Part shown: piece by piece, positions 35,489-45,168 of the stretch
Layout: every line of letters starts with the position of its first letter
Position numbering within the stretch: position 1 is the stretch's first letter
Origin: Balneola sp.
Lineage (GTDB): Bacteria > Bacteroidota > Rhodothermia > Balneolales > Balneolaceae
Reading direction: 5' to 3'
Assembly: GCA_003712055.1 (NCBI GenBank)
Contig: RHLJ01000002.1
Span: 62,001 to 126,000 of the forward strand
DNA: 64,000 nucleotides
Position numbers and translations under genes: made by a program
The notes under the pieces: model-generated
Told to the model about the DNA's origin: nothing
The model's input: the letters and a program-made list of their open reading frames with translations, nothing else
Databases searched by the model: none

Positions 35489-36733
35489 ATGTCCGATAAT
35501 GAGGAATTTGATCAAACACGATTAAATCAATCTAAAGAAGACTTAGAAAAGGAGAAGCTGAAGCTTGAGATTAAAAACCTAAAGCATCCATATAAGACGA
35601 CACTAATTGTAACTCTATTTACACTTTTAATTTCAGGAATAATAAATCTCGAACCAATTAAGAGAGAGGTTGAGTTAAGAAAATTAGAAAATCAGATAGC
35701 TGAAATTGAGTTGAAATCGAGAGAAGATGATTTGTCAGTTAGAAGAGAAGAGTTCTTAAATGATAGTTTAAAAATGGTCCAGGAGATCGAGTATTTAAAG
35801 GTTGAACAAGAATTGCAGCGAGGTAAAAATATCGAGTTAGGTATACTAATATCTAAAAAAGAAGATAGCTTAATAGAATTAGGCTTGGCAATAGATTCGC
35901 TAGAGACAGATCTAAAATTTTCAATCGTTGATACCTATGTAAATGATATAAAGGAAAATTTTCTAGGAACACCATCCTTTAGATACCTATTTGAACTATT
36001 GAATAGTGATATATCTATTGAATCTAGGCTCGACCAGGCAATTGAATCAGAAACCCGCCTTAAAGAAAAAACTAGACTGTTATTACTGAAGTATCGAGAT
36101 AATTTGGAAGAGCTCGACGAAACTCTTCTAGATTTTATATCTGAATATCCTGATAAAGTTGATAACAAATATTACGCTGATCTAATTCAAGTTATGCCAT
36201 TCCTAAAACCATATATTCCGGTTTTTTTTGAGGAAATTATTGTCAAAAAAATGCAAGGTGACCTCAAAAATTTAGACGAAAGGGAGTTTCTAAAATCAAT
36301 TAATGGAGATTTAAAATTCAAATATAGTCTACCATTCGTCGGAGGGACTACCGATCTCAAAGACTTTTCAAAAGATATAGCAGAATCAATTCGTGACTCA
36401 TCCACGGCAATTGATTTCAAGAATTACATTTCTTACACGGCAAAAAATAAACTTGAAGAACCGATAATTTTTTATGGTTTAGTTCTTTATGAGCTTGAGG
36501 CTTTATTATATGTGAATCCCTGTCACTATACCTACTTAATTGGACTCGAAATATTAGAAAACGGTGATAATCAATTTGCTCAAGACTATTTCAATTTTTC
36601 GTATTCAAACACTTTCACAAGAATTGGATTAAACTATTCGATCAATCCACCTAATGAGTTGAATATGGGCGCCTGGAGAAATTGGACAGAACAAAACAGT
36701 CAATTTGAATCTCCTCAAGTTAAATGTGAATAG
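35489..36733 (+). CDS. Hypothetical membrane coiled-coil protein
   Basis: A 414-residue protein that I do not recognise. Residues ~5-30 are helical and charged, a single TM lies at about 35-52 (TTLIVTLFTLLISGII), then a long coiled coil (55-150, heptad-like KLENQIAEIELKSREDDLSVRR). The remainder (150-414) is helical and soluble with a Cys-His pair near NPCHYTYLIG. Base composition is AT-richer and codon use differs from the flanks (many AAA, TTA, ATA), and it lies beside a truncated HTH gene and a tRNA gene, which suggests horizontal acquisition. A regulatory or defence role cannot be supported by motifs. Confidence 0.6.
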   Translation: MSDNEEFDQTRLNQSKEDLEKEKLKLEIKNLKHPYKTTLIVTLFTLLISGIINLEPIKREVELRKLENQIAEIELKSREDDLSVRREEFLNDSLKMVQEIEYLKVEQELQRGKNIELGILISKKEDSLIELGLAIDSLETDLKFSIVDTYVNDIKENFLGTPSFRYLFELLNSDISIESRLDQAIESETRLKEKTRLLLLKYRDNLEELDETLLDFISEYPDKVDNKYYADLIQVMPFLKPYIPVFFEEIIVKKMQGDLKNLDEREFLKSINGDLKFKYSLPFVGGTTDLKDFSKDIAESIRDSSTAIDFKNYISYTAKNKLEEPIIFYGLVLYELEALLYVNPCHYTYLIGLEILENGDNQFAQDYFNFSYSNTFTRIGLNYSINPPNELNMGAWRNWTEQNSQFESPQVKCE

Positions 36734-36764
36734 TCTTCTAAATAATTAACTAATTAGCAAAACG

Positions 36765-37598
36765 ATGAAAAATAGATTTAGTTTTGAACCAGATATTGAA
36801 AGTCAAAATTTACTTCTAAGAGCAGTAAAACGGAATAAACTAAAAGATGCTCAGAAAGCCATAGAAGAAGGTTTTGATGTTAATCATCAAGATGATAGAG
36901 GAGCATCAATACTTATGTGGGCTACTTATAAAACTAACCTTGATTTTATAAAGTATCTTATTTCAAAAGGTGCGGATTATACATTAAAAGGAAGAATAGA
37001 TGTAGCACCAGCAATATACTATGGAAGTATAATGGGTATTGCAGCTGGGGAAAGAAAGCATGAGATGTTGCGGTATTTTATAGAGGAGTTGTCAATAGAT
37101 GTCAATGATAAGGAAAATGAAAGCGGTGGGTTTCCTGGATGGACTGCATTACAGTATAGTATAGCAGTGAACGACTTAATTGCAGTTAGATATTTATTGG
37201 GGAAAAAAGCAGATCCAAATCCAGAATATTATAGAACATCATCGCTTTATGACCCAATTAAAAATAATAACATAGAAATGTTTGATCTATTGATTAAACA
37301 TGGGTCGATTATTTATGATACACCTGAAAAGTCTTCTATTTATGTCGCTAGTGCACATGAAAACAAATATTTTTTAGAGATTATTTTAATGAAGGGTATT
37401 GATCCAAACCTTAGATCAGTAATGAAAAAATTTACTCCATTAATGTTTGCAGCATCAAATAATAGAATCAATAATTGTAAGGTATTAATAGAATATGGAG
37501 CTAAGAAAGATTTAGAATCTTATACTGGGCAAACAGCTTTAACTATGGCTAAGAATGCAGGAAATACAAAGATTGTAAAGTTTTTAGAATCCATATAA
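36765..37598 (+). CDS. Ankyrin-repeat protein
   Basis: A 277-residue soluble protein made of about six to seven ankyrin repeats (LLRAVKRNKLKDAQKAIEEGFDVNHQD at the start, ILMWATYKTNLDFIKYLISKGAD, TALQYSIAVNDLIAVRYLLGKKADPN, PLMFAASNNRINNCKVLIEYGAKKDLES, TALTMAKNAGNTKIVKFLE). These are protein-binding repeats. It follows the coiled-coil membrane protein gene by 31 bp on the same strand and shares its AT-rich composition, so the two may form a transferred pair. No effector or toxin domain is attached. Confidence 0.85.
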   Translation: MKNRFSFEPDIESQNLLLRAVKRNKLKDAQKAIEEGFDVNHQDDRGASILMWATYKTNLDFIKYLISKGADYTLKGRIDVAPAIYYGSIMGIAAGERKHEMLRYFIEELSIDVNDKENESGGFPGWTALQYSIAVNDLIAVRYLLGKKADPNPEYYRTSSLYDPIKNNNIEMFDLLIKHGSIIYDTPEKSSIYVASAHENKYFLEIILMKGIDPNLRSVMKKFTPLMFAASNNRINNCKVLIEYGAKKDLESYTGQTALTMAKNAGNTKIVKFLESI

Positions 37599-37684
37599 GC
37601 AAATCAAAGAGTGGTCCTATATATACTCTTATGAAGAGAATTTTATATTAATAGTATATTAATTGAAACTTTGATTTTTTTAGC

Positions 37685-37727
37685 AAAAAGAAAGCCTGCT
37701 ATAAAATGAATTATAACAGGCTTTTAG
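37685..37727 (-). terminator. Terminator of the tRNA-Arg gene
   Basis: AAAGCCTG...TATAA and TTATA...CAGGCTTT form a stem around ATGAA; read on the minus strand a T-rich tract (CTTTCTTTTTGC) follows. It lies just 3' of the tRNA gene. Confidence 0.8.
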
Positions 37728-37732
37728 CTAAG

Positions 37733-37806
37733 TACACCCGAGAAGATTCGAACTTCTAACCGCCTGATTCGTAGTCAGGTACTCTATCCAGTTGAGCTAC
37801 GGGTGC
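37733..37806 (-). tRNA. tRNA-Arg (anticodon ACG)
   Basis: On the minus strand the acceptor strands GCACCCG (from 37806) and CGGGTGT, the D arm GCTC...GAGT, anticodon arm CCTGA-CTACGAA-TCAGG and T arm with TTCGAAT are all present, with anticodon ACG. The gene is 74 nt and the CCA is not encoded. Transcription probably comes from TATCTTTG on the minus strand at 37829-37822. Confidence 0.96.
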
Positions 37807-37821
37807 ATTTTGGAAAGACTC

Positions 37822-37852
37822 CAAAGATAAAGACTTCTGAATCTTTGAACAA
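37822..37852 (-). promoter_or_regulatory. Bacteroidota-type promoter of tRNA-Arg
   Basis: On the minus strand TTG (37852-37850), a 20-base spacer and TATCTTTG (37829-37822) match the -33/-7 pattern; the tRNA starts 16 nt downstream. This is good support that the host uses Bacteroidota-type promoters. Confidence 0.6.
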
Positions 37853-37922
37853 TATCAAATTAGCTTTTTCAATCCGGTCTCAATTGCTAGATTAACCAGC
37901 GCATTCACAAATCCGGATTCTT

Positions 37923-39056
37923 TTGGCAAGTTTTGATTTATGGTCGGCACTGATAGTAGTAGGGGTTCTGCAGGGAATCTTTGTACTGGGCCTTTTCTTT
38001 ATCAGACAGGAGTTCAAATCAAATACTCAATGGTATTTACTGGGAATTGTGCTGGTATTCTTCTGGCTTCAGCTGGAATTCCTGTCTATCCGGTGGCCTT
38101 ATACCATTGACAGTATGCTGTTTTATGGGACAAGATTGGGTTCCTGGTTCATTATTGGGCCTTTGCTGTTTTTATATACTGATTCATTTATCAATAAAGA
38201 AAGAACTAAGTTTGCAGGCATACTTCATTTCCTTCCATTCATCTTTTTTGTACTAATCCTTCCATTATTCTATGCTGATTTCTTCAGTTTCCGTCAGATT
38301 CACTATGGCATGCTTACCGTCTTCGACAGTTTTAACAGGGAGCCGATAAGCTCAATCCAATATGTTTATTCGGTCGTATTCGTAGCTCAATTCATTCACC
38401 TGTTTATTTATTTGGTCATCAGTTTGAGGAAGGTTCGGAAGTATGAATCAAAGTTAGCTGATACATACTCTTCCTACCAGGAATCTGAACTTAGATGGTT
38501 GAGGTTTACCATTTACTCCTTGTTAGGTATTCTCGTTTTGGCATCCGTCTTTTTGGTGATCTTTTTCCTCACGCTGGTATACCGTCGGCACCTGGATTAT
38601 ATCTATGTACTACCCATGAGTTTTTTAATGTATATCATCGCCTACAAACTGATGGGAGCAAATTTCACTATTGTTGAGCCCAGTTCTAAGTACCAGACTT
38701 CTTCTTTAAAAGAAGAGGCTGCTAGTAAGTACGCGGAGCAAATAAAAGAGTATATGATTTCCCAAAAGCCCTATTTAAAAAATGGCTTAAAGCTCGTTGA
38801 TTTAAGCCAGGACTTGGAGATACCTGCCCATCATATATCGAGAGTGATTAATGAGAAGTATGGTCAGAACTTCCATGATTTTGTGAATGGCTATAGAGTA
38901 GAGGAAGCAAAGTCACTAATGAAAGAATTGAAAAAGCCTACGTTGCTTGAGATCGCCTTTTCTGCAGGCTTCAATAATAAAACTTCTTTCAATAACGCCT
39001 TCAAAAAATTCAGTAATTCAACTCCTTTTGCCTACCGAAGAAATTTACATTCCTAA
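37923..39056 (+). CDS. AraC-family regulator with N-terminal seven-TM sensor domain
   Basis: A 377-residue membrane-bound transcription factor. Seven hydrophobic segments occupy residues ~5-245 (LWSALIVVGVLQGIFVLGLFF at the start), then a cytoplasmic AraC DNA-binding domain (~275-375): LVDLSQDLEIPAHHISRVINEKYGQNFHDFVNGYRVEEAK and EIAFSAGFNNKTSFNNAFKKF, the two HTH motifs. The start must be TTG 37923, since there is no in-frame ATG before the first TM. It may control the YceI genes 90 bp downstream. Confidence 0.88.
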   Translation: MASFDLWSALIVVGVLQGIFVLGLFFIRQEFKSNTQWYLLGIVLVFFWLQLEFLSIRWPYTIDSMLFYGTRLGSWFIIGPLLFLYTDSFINKERTKFAGILHFLPFIFFVLILPLFYADFFSFRQIHYGMLTVFDSFNREPISSIQYVYSVVFVAQFIHLFIYLVISLRKVRKYESKLADTYSSYQESELRWLRFTIYSLLGILVLASVFLVIFFLTLVYRRHLDYIYVLPMSFLMYIIAYKLMGANFTIVEPSSKYQTSSLKEEAASKYAEQIKEYMISQKPYLKNGLKLVDLSQDLEIPAHHISRVINEKYGQNFHDFVNGYRVEEAKSLMKELKKPTLLEIAFSAGFNNKTSFNNAFKKFSNSTPFAYRRNLHS

Positions 39057-39148
39057 ACAATTTTGTAGGTAAGAATTATAAGGGTTGACGATTTTACGGC
39101 TCGATGCCGGGATCATGATGCATCAATTAATTCAAAAAATAGATCATC

Positions 39149-39733
39149 ATGAAAAAAGCATCACTCATACTATTACTCTTTACACCATTTATACCCGGTT
39201 CAGTATACAGTCAAAGCTATACAGTAGATGCCGGGCATACTGCGATTACTTCGAAAGTAATGCGATTTGGGGTTATTCCGGTTCTTGGAAGATTTAACGA
39301 TGTGTCGGGCTCTATCTCCTATAATCCTGGCTCGCCGGAAAATACTTCCGCAACTATCACCATTAAAACGGGAAGCTACGTGGCCAATAATGTGGATGGT
39401 GAAGAAGCTGTAATGAGCGATGCTTTTCTAAATGTAGCATCTCATCCCGAAATGATATTTGAGGTAACAAAACTGGTTGGGAAAGGAGAGGGTTTAATGG
39501 CTACAGGCACATTGACTCTTCATGGCACAACCAAGGAAGTAAGTATACCGGTATCTATTACTGGGCCAATGATGGATTTACCTACCAGGAAACAATCTAT
39601 CGGTATAGTAGGCAGCCTTACTATAAACCGGCTCGATTATGGAGTGGGTCAAGAGATGAAGCTACCAACAGGGTTGGAGATAATTGGTAATGATGTGGTG
39701 ATTGAGTTTTATGTACTTGCACTGGCTGACTAA
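39149..39733 (+). CDS. YceI-family periplasmic lipocalin-like protein
   Basis: A 194-residue exported protein (signal peptide 1-22, GSVYSQS) with the YceI lipid-binding barrel: YTVDAGHTAITSKVMRFG, VLGRFNDVSGSI, NPENTSATI, LNVASHPEMIFEVTKL and GTLTLHGTTKEVSIPV. The family binds polyprenyl-type lipids in the periplasm. The next, related gene overlaps its 3' end by ~23 bp. Together they look like a duplicated pair, with the second diverged. Confidence 0.9.
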   Translation: MKKASLILLLFTPFIPGSVYSQSYTVDAGHTAITSKVMRFGVIPVLGRFNDVSGSISYNPGSPENTSATITIKTGSYVANNVDGEEAVMSDAFLNVASHPEMIFEVTKLVGKGEGLMATGTLTLHGTTKEVSIPVSITGPMMDLPTRKQSIGIVGSLTINRLDYGVGQEMKLPTGLEIIGNDVVIEFYVLALAD

Positions 39734-40253
39734 ACTGATAGGATGTCTATGTTGCTACATATTCCTGAGCGGGCAGGTGTTCGCCCAGGAAATTCTATTA
39801 TCGCCAGCTAATACCACTATTGAGTTCGAGATTAAGCACCTCAGCGTTCTTACAGTCAAAGGGAGCTTCAATGAGTTTAGCGGGAGTCTGGTTAAAAAAG
39901 ATGATTTCTGGATGATATCCGGGACCGTAGCTTCAACAACCATCAATACCAACAATGAAAAGAGAGATGAAACCCTTCGCACCGACGCCTACTTCGATGT
40001 AGAGAAATATCCCCAAATTACCTTTGAAGGAACTGGTGATCAGATCGAAGATGGGCTCAGGATAACGGGGTTACTAATTCTAAAAGATCTCAGTGCTGAA
40101 CTATCTTTTCAATTGCTCGAAAAGGATCAACAACTTATCTCTGAGGAAATAAAACTCTCTCGAAAAGAAATCGGCTTGAGTTTTGATTCCATGGATATGC
40201 TCATTGGGGATGAGGTCATTATTCAAATAACGATTAATGAAGGCTTGAAATAA
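39711..40253 (+). CDS. Second YceI-like protein
   Basis: A ~180-residue exported protein (signal peptide to about residue 24, SGQVFAQ) with YceI strands: ILLSPANTTIEFEIKHLSVLTVKGSFNEFSGS, TDAYFDVEKYPQITFEGTGDQ, GLLILKDLSAELSFQLLE. The barrel core is more diverged than in the upstream gene and shorter by ~14 residues. ATG 39711 overlaps the preceding gene by 23 bp; a TTG at 39702 is also in frame. It ends just before a palindromic element at 40263. Confidence 0.8.
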   Translation: MYLHWLTKLIGCLCCYIFLSGQVFAQEILLSPANTTIEFEIKHLSVLTVKGSFNEFSGSLVKKDDFWMISGTVASTTINTNNEKRDETLRTDAYFDVEKYPQITFEGTGDQIEDGLRITGLLILKDLSAELSFQLLEKDQQLISEEIKLSRKEIGLSFDSMDMLIGDEVIIQITINEGLK

Positions 40254-40262
40254 AGCGTATAT

Positions 40263-40392
40263 GTCATCCTGAACTAGTTTCAGGATCTGTAGTGCCTTTT
40301 TCGTTGATTAAGCTTTTGCTTTATCAACGTATCTATCTTTACAGATCCCGGGACCTGTGCTGAACTGGATTCAGTATCAAGTCCGGGATGAC
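40263..40392. repeat. Intergenic palindromic (REP/MITE-like) element, copy B
   Basis: This ~130-bp element runs from GTCATCCTGAACTAG to GTCCGGGATGAC. Internally GGATCTGTAG and CTTTACAGATCC are inverted, and GATTAAGCTTTTGC with ATCAACG occupies the centre. It lies just after the YceI pair. Confidence 0.65.
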
Positions 40393-40497
40393 CTAATCTC
40401 TTCCTGAATTGTGAAAGTTTGTATTTCAGGATGGTTTAGTACATTCAGGGTAATACATTCCGAGTGATAGATATCGGTTAACCCAAACGGAGGTAGA

Positions 40498-43101
40498 ATG
40501 AAAAAAACAGTGATGTTGCTATTAGGAGTTCTTCTGATAGCACCTGGAAGCCTATGGGCTCAAAGAGATAAATCGGATGAAGACGGAGAAAAGGACAAGT
40601 TTACGGAACTCATAGAGGATGCCGAACACTTTGAAGGTTTCTTTGATCTTTATAAGAAAGATGGCAAGCTTTATATGGCCATTACAGAAGAGGACTTGAA
40701 CAAAGAATTCCTCATGAATTTCGAAATTTCGCAAGGAATCGGTGCTTCAGGAGTATTTGGAGGTACAATGCTCAATATTTTTGAAGGACTATTAGTATCT
40801 CTCGAAAAACATGAAGGAAAGATATTCCTGGTTAAAAAGCCTCATCGATATACGGCAGAAGAAGGCACACCACAAGCTAATGCGGTAGAGCTTACCTTTG
40901 GAAATTCAGTAATGGAAACAGCTAAAGTAGAGACAACCAACGATGATGGTGTTATGCTCATCGATGTGTACTCCTGGTTTGTTTCAGATATGTCTCAGGT
41001 AAGTAACCGAATCAAGAATGCCGTTGCGTCAAGACCGGGGACACCAGGAAGAGCTTCTCTTGATAAAGGGAAAAGCTATATGTCAGAGGTGAAATCTTTT
41101 CCAAAGAACACCAATATTGAGGTGAAACTTACCTTCAATAATCAGGAAAGGGGAGCCCCTCGAACAGTGCCTGATTCCAGATACATCCCGGTTGGAGTTC
41201 ATTATAGCCTTGTTGAACTACCAGAAGTACCCATGAAGCCAAGAATGGCGGATATGAGAACAGGTTATTTTATGACCGTTCACAAAGATTTCACCAGTGA
41301 TGACGAGGAATTTTTTAGAAGATATATCAATAAGTGGAGATTGGAATGTGCGGATGAACCTGATGAAAATGGGTTATGTAATCCGGTAAAGCCGATCACT
41401 TATTACATCGATCATAGTGTTCCCGAAGAATACCATCAGGTGATGATGGATGGAGTACTTGGTTTTATTCCTGCATTTGAAGCTGCAGGATTCAAAAACG
41501 GAATTGCAGTAGATATGCTTCCAGAAGATGCAGATGCTGAAGATATTCGCTATGCAACACTTCGTTGGAATGTATCTGATCAATCCGGGTATGGAGCGAT
41601 TGGTCCTTCCGTAGTTGACCCTAGAACCGGAGAAATCCTGGATGCAGATATGCTTTTTGAAGCAAATATGGTTCAAAACTGGAAACGTTTTTACAGAGCC
41701 AATATAGATCCTATTCAATCTTTCAACGAAATGTTTGAGATGAGTGAAGAAGAATCTATAGCTATGCAAAATGGAGCGGAAATGGCTTCTATGGCAGCTG
41801 AAATTGGAGCTCAGGCAATGCTTCTTCGAACGGCGTTAATTGCACGCGGAGAACTGGAGGCCGATGATCCAGTACCAGTAGATTATGTGAACCAGGCTAT
41901 GTTCCGTGTAACGATGCATGAGGTTGGGCACACTCTTGGTTTGAGACATAACTATCGCTCTTCTGCAGATACACCTTTCGATAAGCTACATGACAAGGCT
42001 TATACCGAGGAAAATGGATTAGCCAATTCCGTAATGGAATATGTAGGAATCAATATTGCTCCTCCGGGACAAGAACAAGGATACTATTACACGCCTGGAG
42101 CAGGTTCCTATGATAAGTGGGTAATTGCTTTTGGATATACTCCTGATGATGAACGAGCTGTAGAGCTAGCTCGGGAGTCTGCATTAGAGGGTAATAAATA
42201 CGCTCCCGATGAAGATGCGCGGGGATCTGCAGCACTTGATCCTCATGTAAATGTATATGATTTATCGGATGATCCACTGCGTTGGGGTAAGGAAAGATCT
42301 GAGTTGATCAAAGGAATTTGGGCAAACCTTCCTGATCATGTTCTTGCTGATAACGTACCTTATTTTGAGGTTACTGATGCTTTCCAGGTTCTGCTTAGCC
42401 AATACAGCAGAGCAGTTGGAACCGGTGTTAAATACATTGGTGGTCAACATCATTATCGAGATCATGTGGGCGACCCGGGAGCTCGTGAGCCATTTGTAAA
42501 TGTTCCAAGAGCAAAGCAGCTTGAAGCTCTTGATTTCATTATCGAATCGGTATTTGATGAAGATGCTTTTGGATTACCACAAGAGGTGTATCAAAAGTTT
42601 GGTGCCGATAGATGGAGCCACTGGGGTAACACTAACACCTATGGTGGAAGGATTGATTACCCATTACATCAAACACTTTCTGGTTTCCAGGCTGCGATGT
42701 TGAACCAGCTTACTAACCCTGCCAAGCTTTCAAGAATGAGAGATGGGGAAGTAAAGTTTGGAACAGAAAATGTAGTTACCATTCCGGAAATGATGGGTGA
42801 ATTATCTTCTTCGGTATGGAGTGAAGTTTGGAGTGCACCTGGTACGAACGTGAGTAGTTTACGTCGTGATTTACAGCGAGCTTATATCGATAGAATGGCA
42901 ACGTTAGTAACCGATGCACCAAATGGTACTCCTGCTGATGCTCGTTCAGTTGCTCGTCTTGAGCTTATGAACCTGAAGTCTAGAATAGATAGAAGACTTA
43001 GCCCTCCGTTTAGCTTTGATAGCTATACAGAAGCTCATTTGCGTGAAGTTCAAGCAAGGATTGACAGAATCCTGCAAGCAGATATGGACTTGGAAAACTA
43101 A
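40498..43101 (+). CDS. Exported zinc-dependent metalloprotease (DUF5117/DUF5118 type)
   Basis: An 867-residue exported protein (signal peptide 1-22, GSLWAQR). The zinc site is HEVGHTLGLRH (H474, H478, H484), a metzincin-like HEXXHXXGXXH; NSVMEY nearby supplies the Met-turn-like segment. Before it are the ~400-residue beta-rich parts that in Bacteroidota proteins are called DUF5117/DUF5118. It is likely a periplasmic or surface protease. GGAGG lies 7-11 nt upstream of the ATG. A perfect palindrome and a bidirectional terminator follow. Confidence 0.88.
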   Translation: MKKTVMLLLGVLLIAPGSLWAQRDKSDEDGEKDKFTELIEDAEHFEGFFDLYKKDGKLYMAITEEDLNKEFLMNFEISQGIGASGVFGGTMLNIFEGLLVSLEKHEGKIFLVKKPHRYTAEEGTPQANAVELTFGNSVMETAKVETTNDDGVMLIDVYSWFVSDMSQVSNRIKNAVASRPGTPGRASLDKGKSYMSEVKSFPKNTNIEVKLTFNNQERGAPRTVPDSRYIPVGVHYSLVELPEVPMKPRMADMRTGYFMTVHKDFTSDDEEFFRRYINKWRLECADEPDENGLCNPVKPITYYIDHSVPEEYHQVMMDGVLGFIPAFEAAGFKNGIAVDMLPEDADAEDIRYATLRWNVSDQSGYGAIGPSVVDPRTGEILDADMLFEANMVQNWKRFYRANIDPIQSFNEMFEMSEEESIAMQNGAEMASMAAEIGAQAMLLRTALIARGELEADDPVPVDYVNQAMFRVTMHEVGHTLGLRHNYRSSADTPFDKLHDKAYTEENGLANSVMEYVGINIAPPGQEQGYYYTPGAGSYDKWVIAFGYTPDDERAVELARESALEGNKYAPDEDARGSAALDPHVNVYDLSDDPLRWGKERSELIKGIWANLPDHVLADNVPYFEVTDAFQVLLSQYSRAVGTGVKYIGGQHHYRDHVGDPGAREPFVNVPRAKQLEALDFIIESVFDEDAFGLPQEVYQKFGADRWSHWGNTNTYGGRIDYPLHQTLSGFQAAMLNQLTNPAKLSRMRDGEVKFGTENVVTIPEMMGELSSSVWSEVWSAPGTNVSSLRRDLQRAYIDRMATLVTDAPNGTPADARSVARLELMNLKSRIDRRLSPPFSFDSYTEAHLREVQARIDRILQADMDLEN

Positions 43102-43109
43102 TCCCTCAC

Positions 43110-43169
43110 GTCATTCCGCAGCGAAGGCCGGAATCTAGATTTAGATTCCGGCCTTCGCTGCGGAATGAC
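43110..43169. repeat. 60-bp perfect palindrome (REP/MITE-like), copy C
   Basis: Perfect 28-bp arms starting GTCATTCCGCAGCGAAGG and ending GCGGAATGAC, around a 4-base centre GATT. It lies 9 bp after the metalloprotease stop, before the terminator at 43227. It is the most symmetric member of the GTCATYC family seen here. Confidence 0.8.
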
Positions 43170-43226
43170 CTCTTAAGGGTTGTAATTGCTATTTTAGCTT
43201 GAACTTTTACGTTGATCTGTAGCAAC

Positions 43227-43262
43227 AAAAAAAGCCCCTTCGCTTAGCGAGGGGGCTTTTTT
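43227..43262. terminator. Bidirectional terminator between metalloprotease and sahH
   Basis: AAAGCCCCTTCGC (43231-43243) pairs with GCGAGGGGGCTTT (43247-43259), one mismatch, TTA loop, A-run before and T-run after. It serves both converging genes. Confidence 0.92.
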
Positions 43263-43284
43263 ATTAATGAGGTGATACTAAATA

Positions 43285-44595
43285 TTAGTATCTGTATTCA
43301 TCGGATTTGTAAGGTCCTGTAATAGGAACTCCGATATACTCAGCTTGTTCTTCAGTAAGTACTTCAAGCTCAACACCAATTTTAGCAAGGTGTAGTCGAG
43401 CTACTTTCTCATCAAGAGATTTTGGAAGTACATGAACTTTACCTGATTCAAACTCCTCCGGTCGGTTCCATAATGCGATTTGAGCAATGGTTTGGTTGGT
43501 GAAACTATTGCTCATCACAAAGGATGGGTGACCAGTAGCATTACCAAGGTTCATTAATCTTCCCTGGGAAAGAAGAATCAACTGATTTCCATTTTCAAGG
43601 GTAAAAATATCAACCTGAGGTTTAATATTTTCTTCCTGAGCATTTGCCTTCAACCAGGCTACATCAATCTCATTATCAAAGTGACCAATGTTTCCAACGA
43701 TTGCTTTGTCTTTCATTGATTCGAAGTGTGCTCCGGTAAGAATGTCTTTGTTACCTGTAGCAGTTACAATAATATCAGCTCTTGGAGCAGCCTGATCCAT
43801 TCTTTTTACCTCGAAACCATCCATTGCGGCCTGAAGGGCACAGATTGGATCAATCTCGGTAACAATAACTCTTGCTCCGGCGCCTCTTAGAGAAGCAGCA
43901 GTACCTTTACCTACATCACCGTAACCAGCAACAACAGCTACTTTACCAGCCATCATTACATCGGTAGCTCGGCGAATAGCATCTACTGCAGATTCTTTAC
44001 AACCATACTTGTTGTCGAATTTAGATTTGGTTACAGAGTCATTCACATTGATCGCAGGAAGAGGAAGTGTTCCGTTTCTTTCACGCTCAATTAGTCGAAG
44101 AACACCAGTAGTGGTTTCTTCAGAAATACCTTTGATTCCGGATACTAATTCTGGGTATTTATCCAGTACCATGTTGGTAAGGTCTCCACCATCATCAAGG
44201 ATCATGTTCAAAGGCTGACCATCAGGGAAGAAAATGGTTTGCTCGATACACCAGTCAAACTCTTCTTCATTCATTCCTTTCCAGGCATATACAGGAACTC
44301 CTGCATCAGCGATAGCTGCAGCTGCATGATCCTGAGTTGAATAAATATTACATGATGACCAGGTAACTTCAGCGCCAAGCTCAACCAGTGTTTCTATTAA
44401 AACAGCGGTTTGAATGGTCATATGAAGGCAACCTGCGATGCGAGCACCTTTTAAAGGCTGCTCAGCTTTGTATTCCTCGCGGATTGCCATTAGACCTGGC
44501 ATTTCGGCTTCAGCAAGCTCGATTTCCTGACGTCCAAATTTAGCAAGGCTTATGTCTTTTACCTTATAGGCCAATTTTTCTTCTACTTGTTGCAT
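43285..44595 (-). CDS. ahcY: S-adenosyl-L-homocysteine hydrolase
   Basis: Splits S-adenosylhomocysteine into adenosine and homocysteine, clearing the methylation by-product. A 436-residue NAD-dependent enzyme with [49 protein letters not shown] (NAD loop) and the terminal YKSDEYRY tail that closes the neighbouring active site. Cysteine and lysine residues of the substrate site look intact. It begins 10 bp after the TlpA-like gene and is likely on the same message, ending at the terminator. Confidence 0.97.
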   Translation of the reverse strand: MQQVEEKLAYKVKDISLAKFGRQEIELAEAEMPGLMAIREEYKAEQPLKGARIAGCLHMTIQTAVLIETLVELGAEVTWSSCNIYSTQDHAAAAIADAGVPVYAWKGMNEEEFDWCIEQTIFFPDGQPLNMILDDGGDLTNMVLDKYPELVSGIKGISEETTTGVLRLIERERNGTLPLPAINVNDSVTKSKFDNKYGCKESAVDAIRRATDVMMAGKVAVVAGYGDVGKGTAASLRGAGARVIVTEIDPICALQAAMDGFEVKRMDQAAPRADIIVTATGNKDILTGAHFESMKDKAIVGNIGHFDNEIDVAWLKANAQEENIKPQVDIFTLENGNQLILLSQGRLMNLGNATGHPSFVMSNSFTNQTIAQIALWNRPEEFESGKVHVLPKSLDEKVARLHLAKIGVELEVLTEEQAEYIGVPITGPYKSDEYRY

Positions 44596-44605
44596 ATTGT
44601 TTTTT

Positions 44606-45145
44606 CTATGAGTCTTTATTGTCTTCTATAATCGTTTTGGCTTTTAAATAATCGCCTTCAGTACCAGCCGAACCTAGTTCAGCCTTGATAAAAAATCCTT
44701 GTGGGTCGAAAAATACCTTAAATGGAATCCCCAGTGAAATAACCTCTGCTCCAACATCATAAGAGTCTAGAGCGAATTCAAAATTGTAACCTGTTTGTTC
44801 GATAAACTCGTTTATTTCTGCTTCTTCATCAGCAGTTAATGTGTTAACAGCCAATACTTCGAAATCATTTCCATATTCCGCTTTCAGAGAGTCCAGTGCC
44901 GGGAAAACCATAAGACAAGGGCTACACCAGGTTTCCCAGAAATCAATCATCACTACTTTGCCTTTATAATCAGATAAATAGACATCATTTCCTTCCATGT
45001 CCTTAAACTTGGCACGTTGTAATACTGACTCAAGGCGTGCTTCTTCTTCACTAAGCTCACGTGGATTTTGCATTTTATTTTCCGCACAAGCAGAGAATAC
45101 AAACAGGGCTATTAAAAATAATATTGAGAGGTTCTTCTTGTTCAT
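44606..45145 (-). CDS. TlpA-family thioredoxin-like lipoprotein
   Basis: A 179-residue lipoprotein: lipobox FSAC (Cys20), then a thioredoxin fold with [18 protein letters not shown] (redox C74 and C77) and the cis-Pro loop [12 protein letters not shown]. Such proteins carry out disulfide chemistry in the periplasm, for example during cytochrome c maturation. The WCSPC site is a reducing-type motif. It is the first gene of a pair with sahH; TATCTTTG on the minus strand at 45176-45169 is a likely -7 promoter box. Confidence 0.88.
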   Translation of the reverse strand: MNKKNLSILFLIALFVFSACAENKMQNPRELSEEEARLESVLQRAKFKDMEGNDVYLSDYKGKVVMIDFWETWCSPCLMVFPALDSLKAEYGNDFEVLAVNTLTADEEAEINEFIEQTGYNFEFALDSYDVGAEVISLGIPFKVFFDPQGFFIKAELGSAGTEGDYLKAKTIIEDNKDS

Positions 45146-45168
45146 AAATAGTTTTTTAAAATAGATAG

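Noticed and set aside
37733-37806. Integrated phage or ICE at tRNA-Arg
   Set aside because: No integrase, structural phage genes or duplicate tRNA 3' end is visible; composition alone is not enough.
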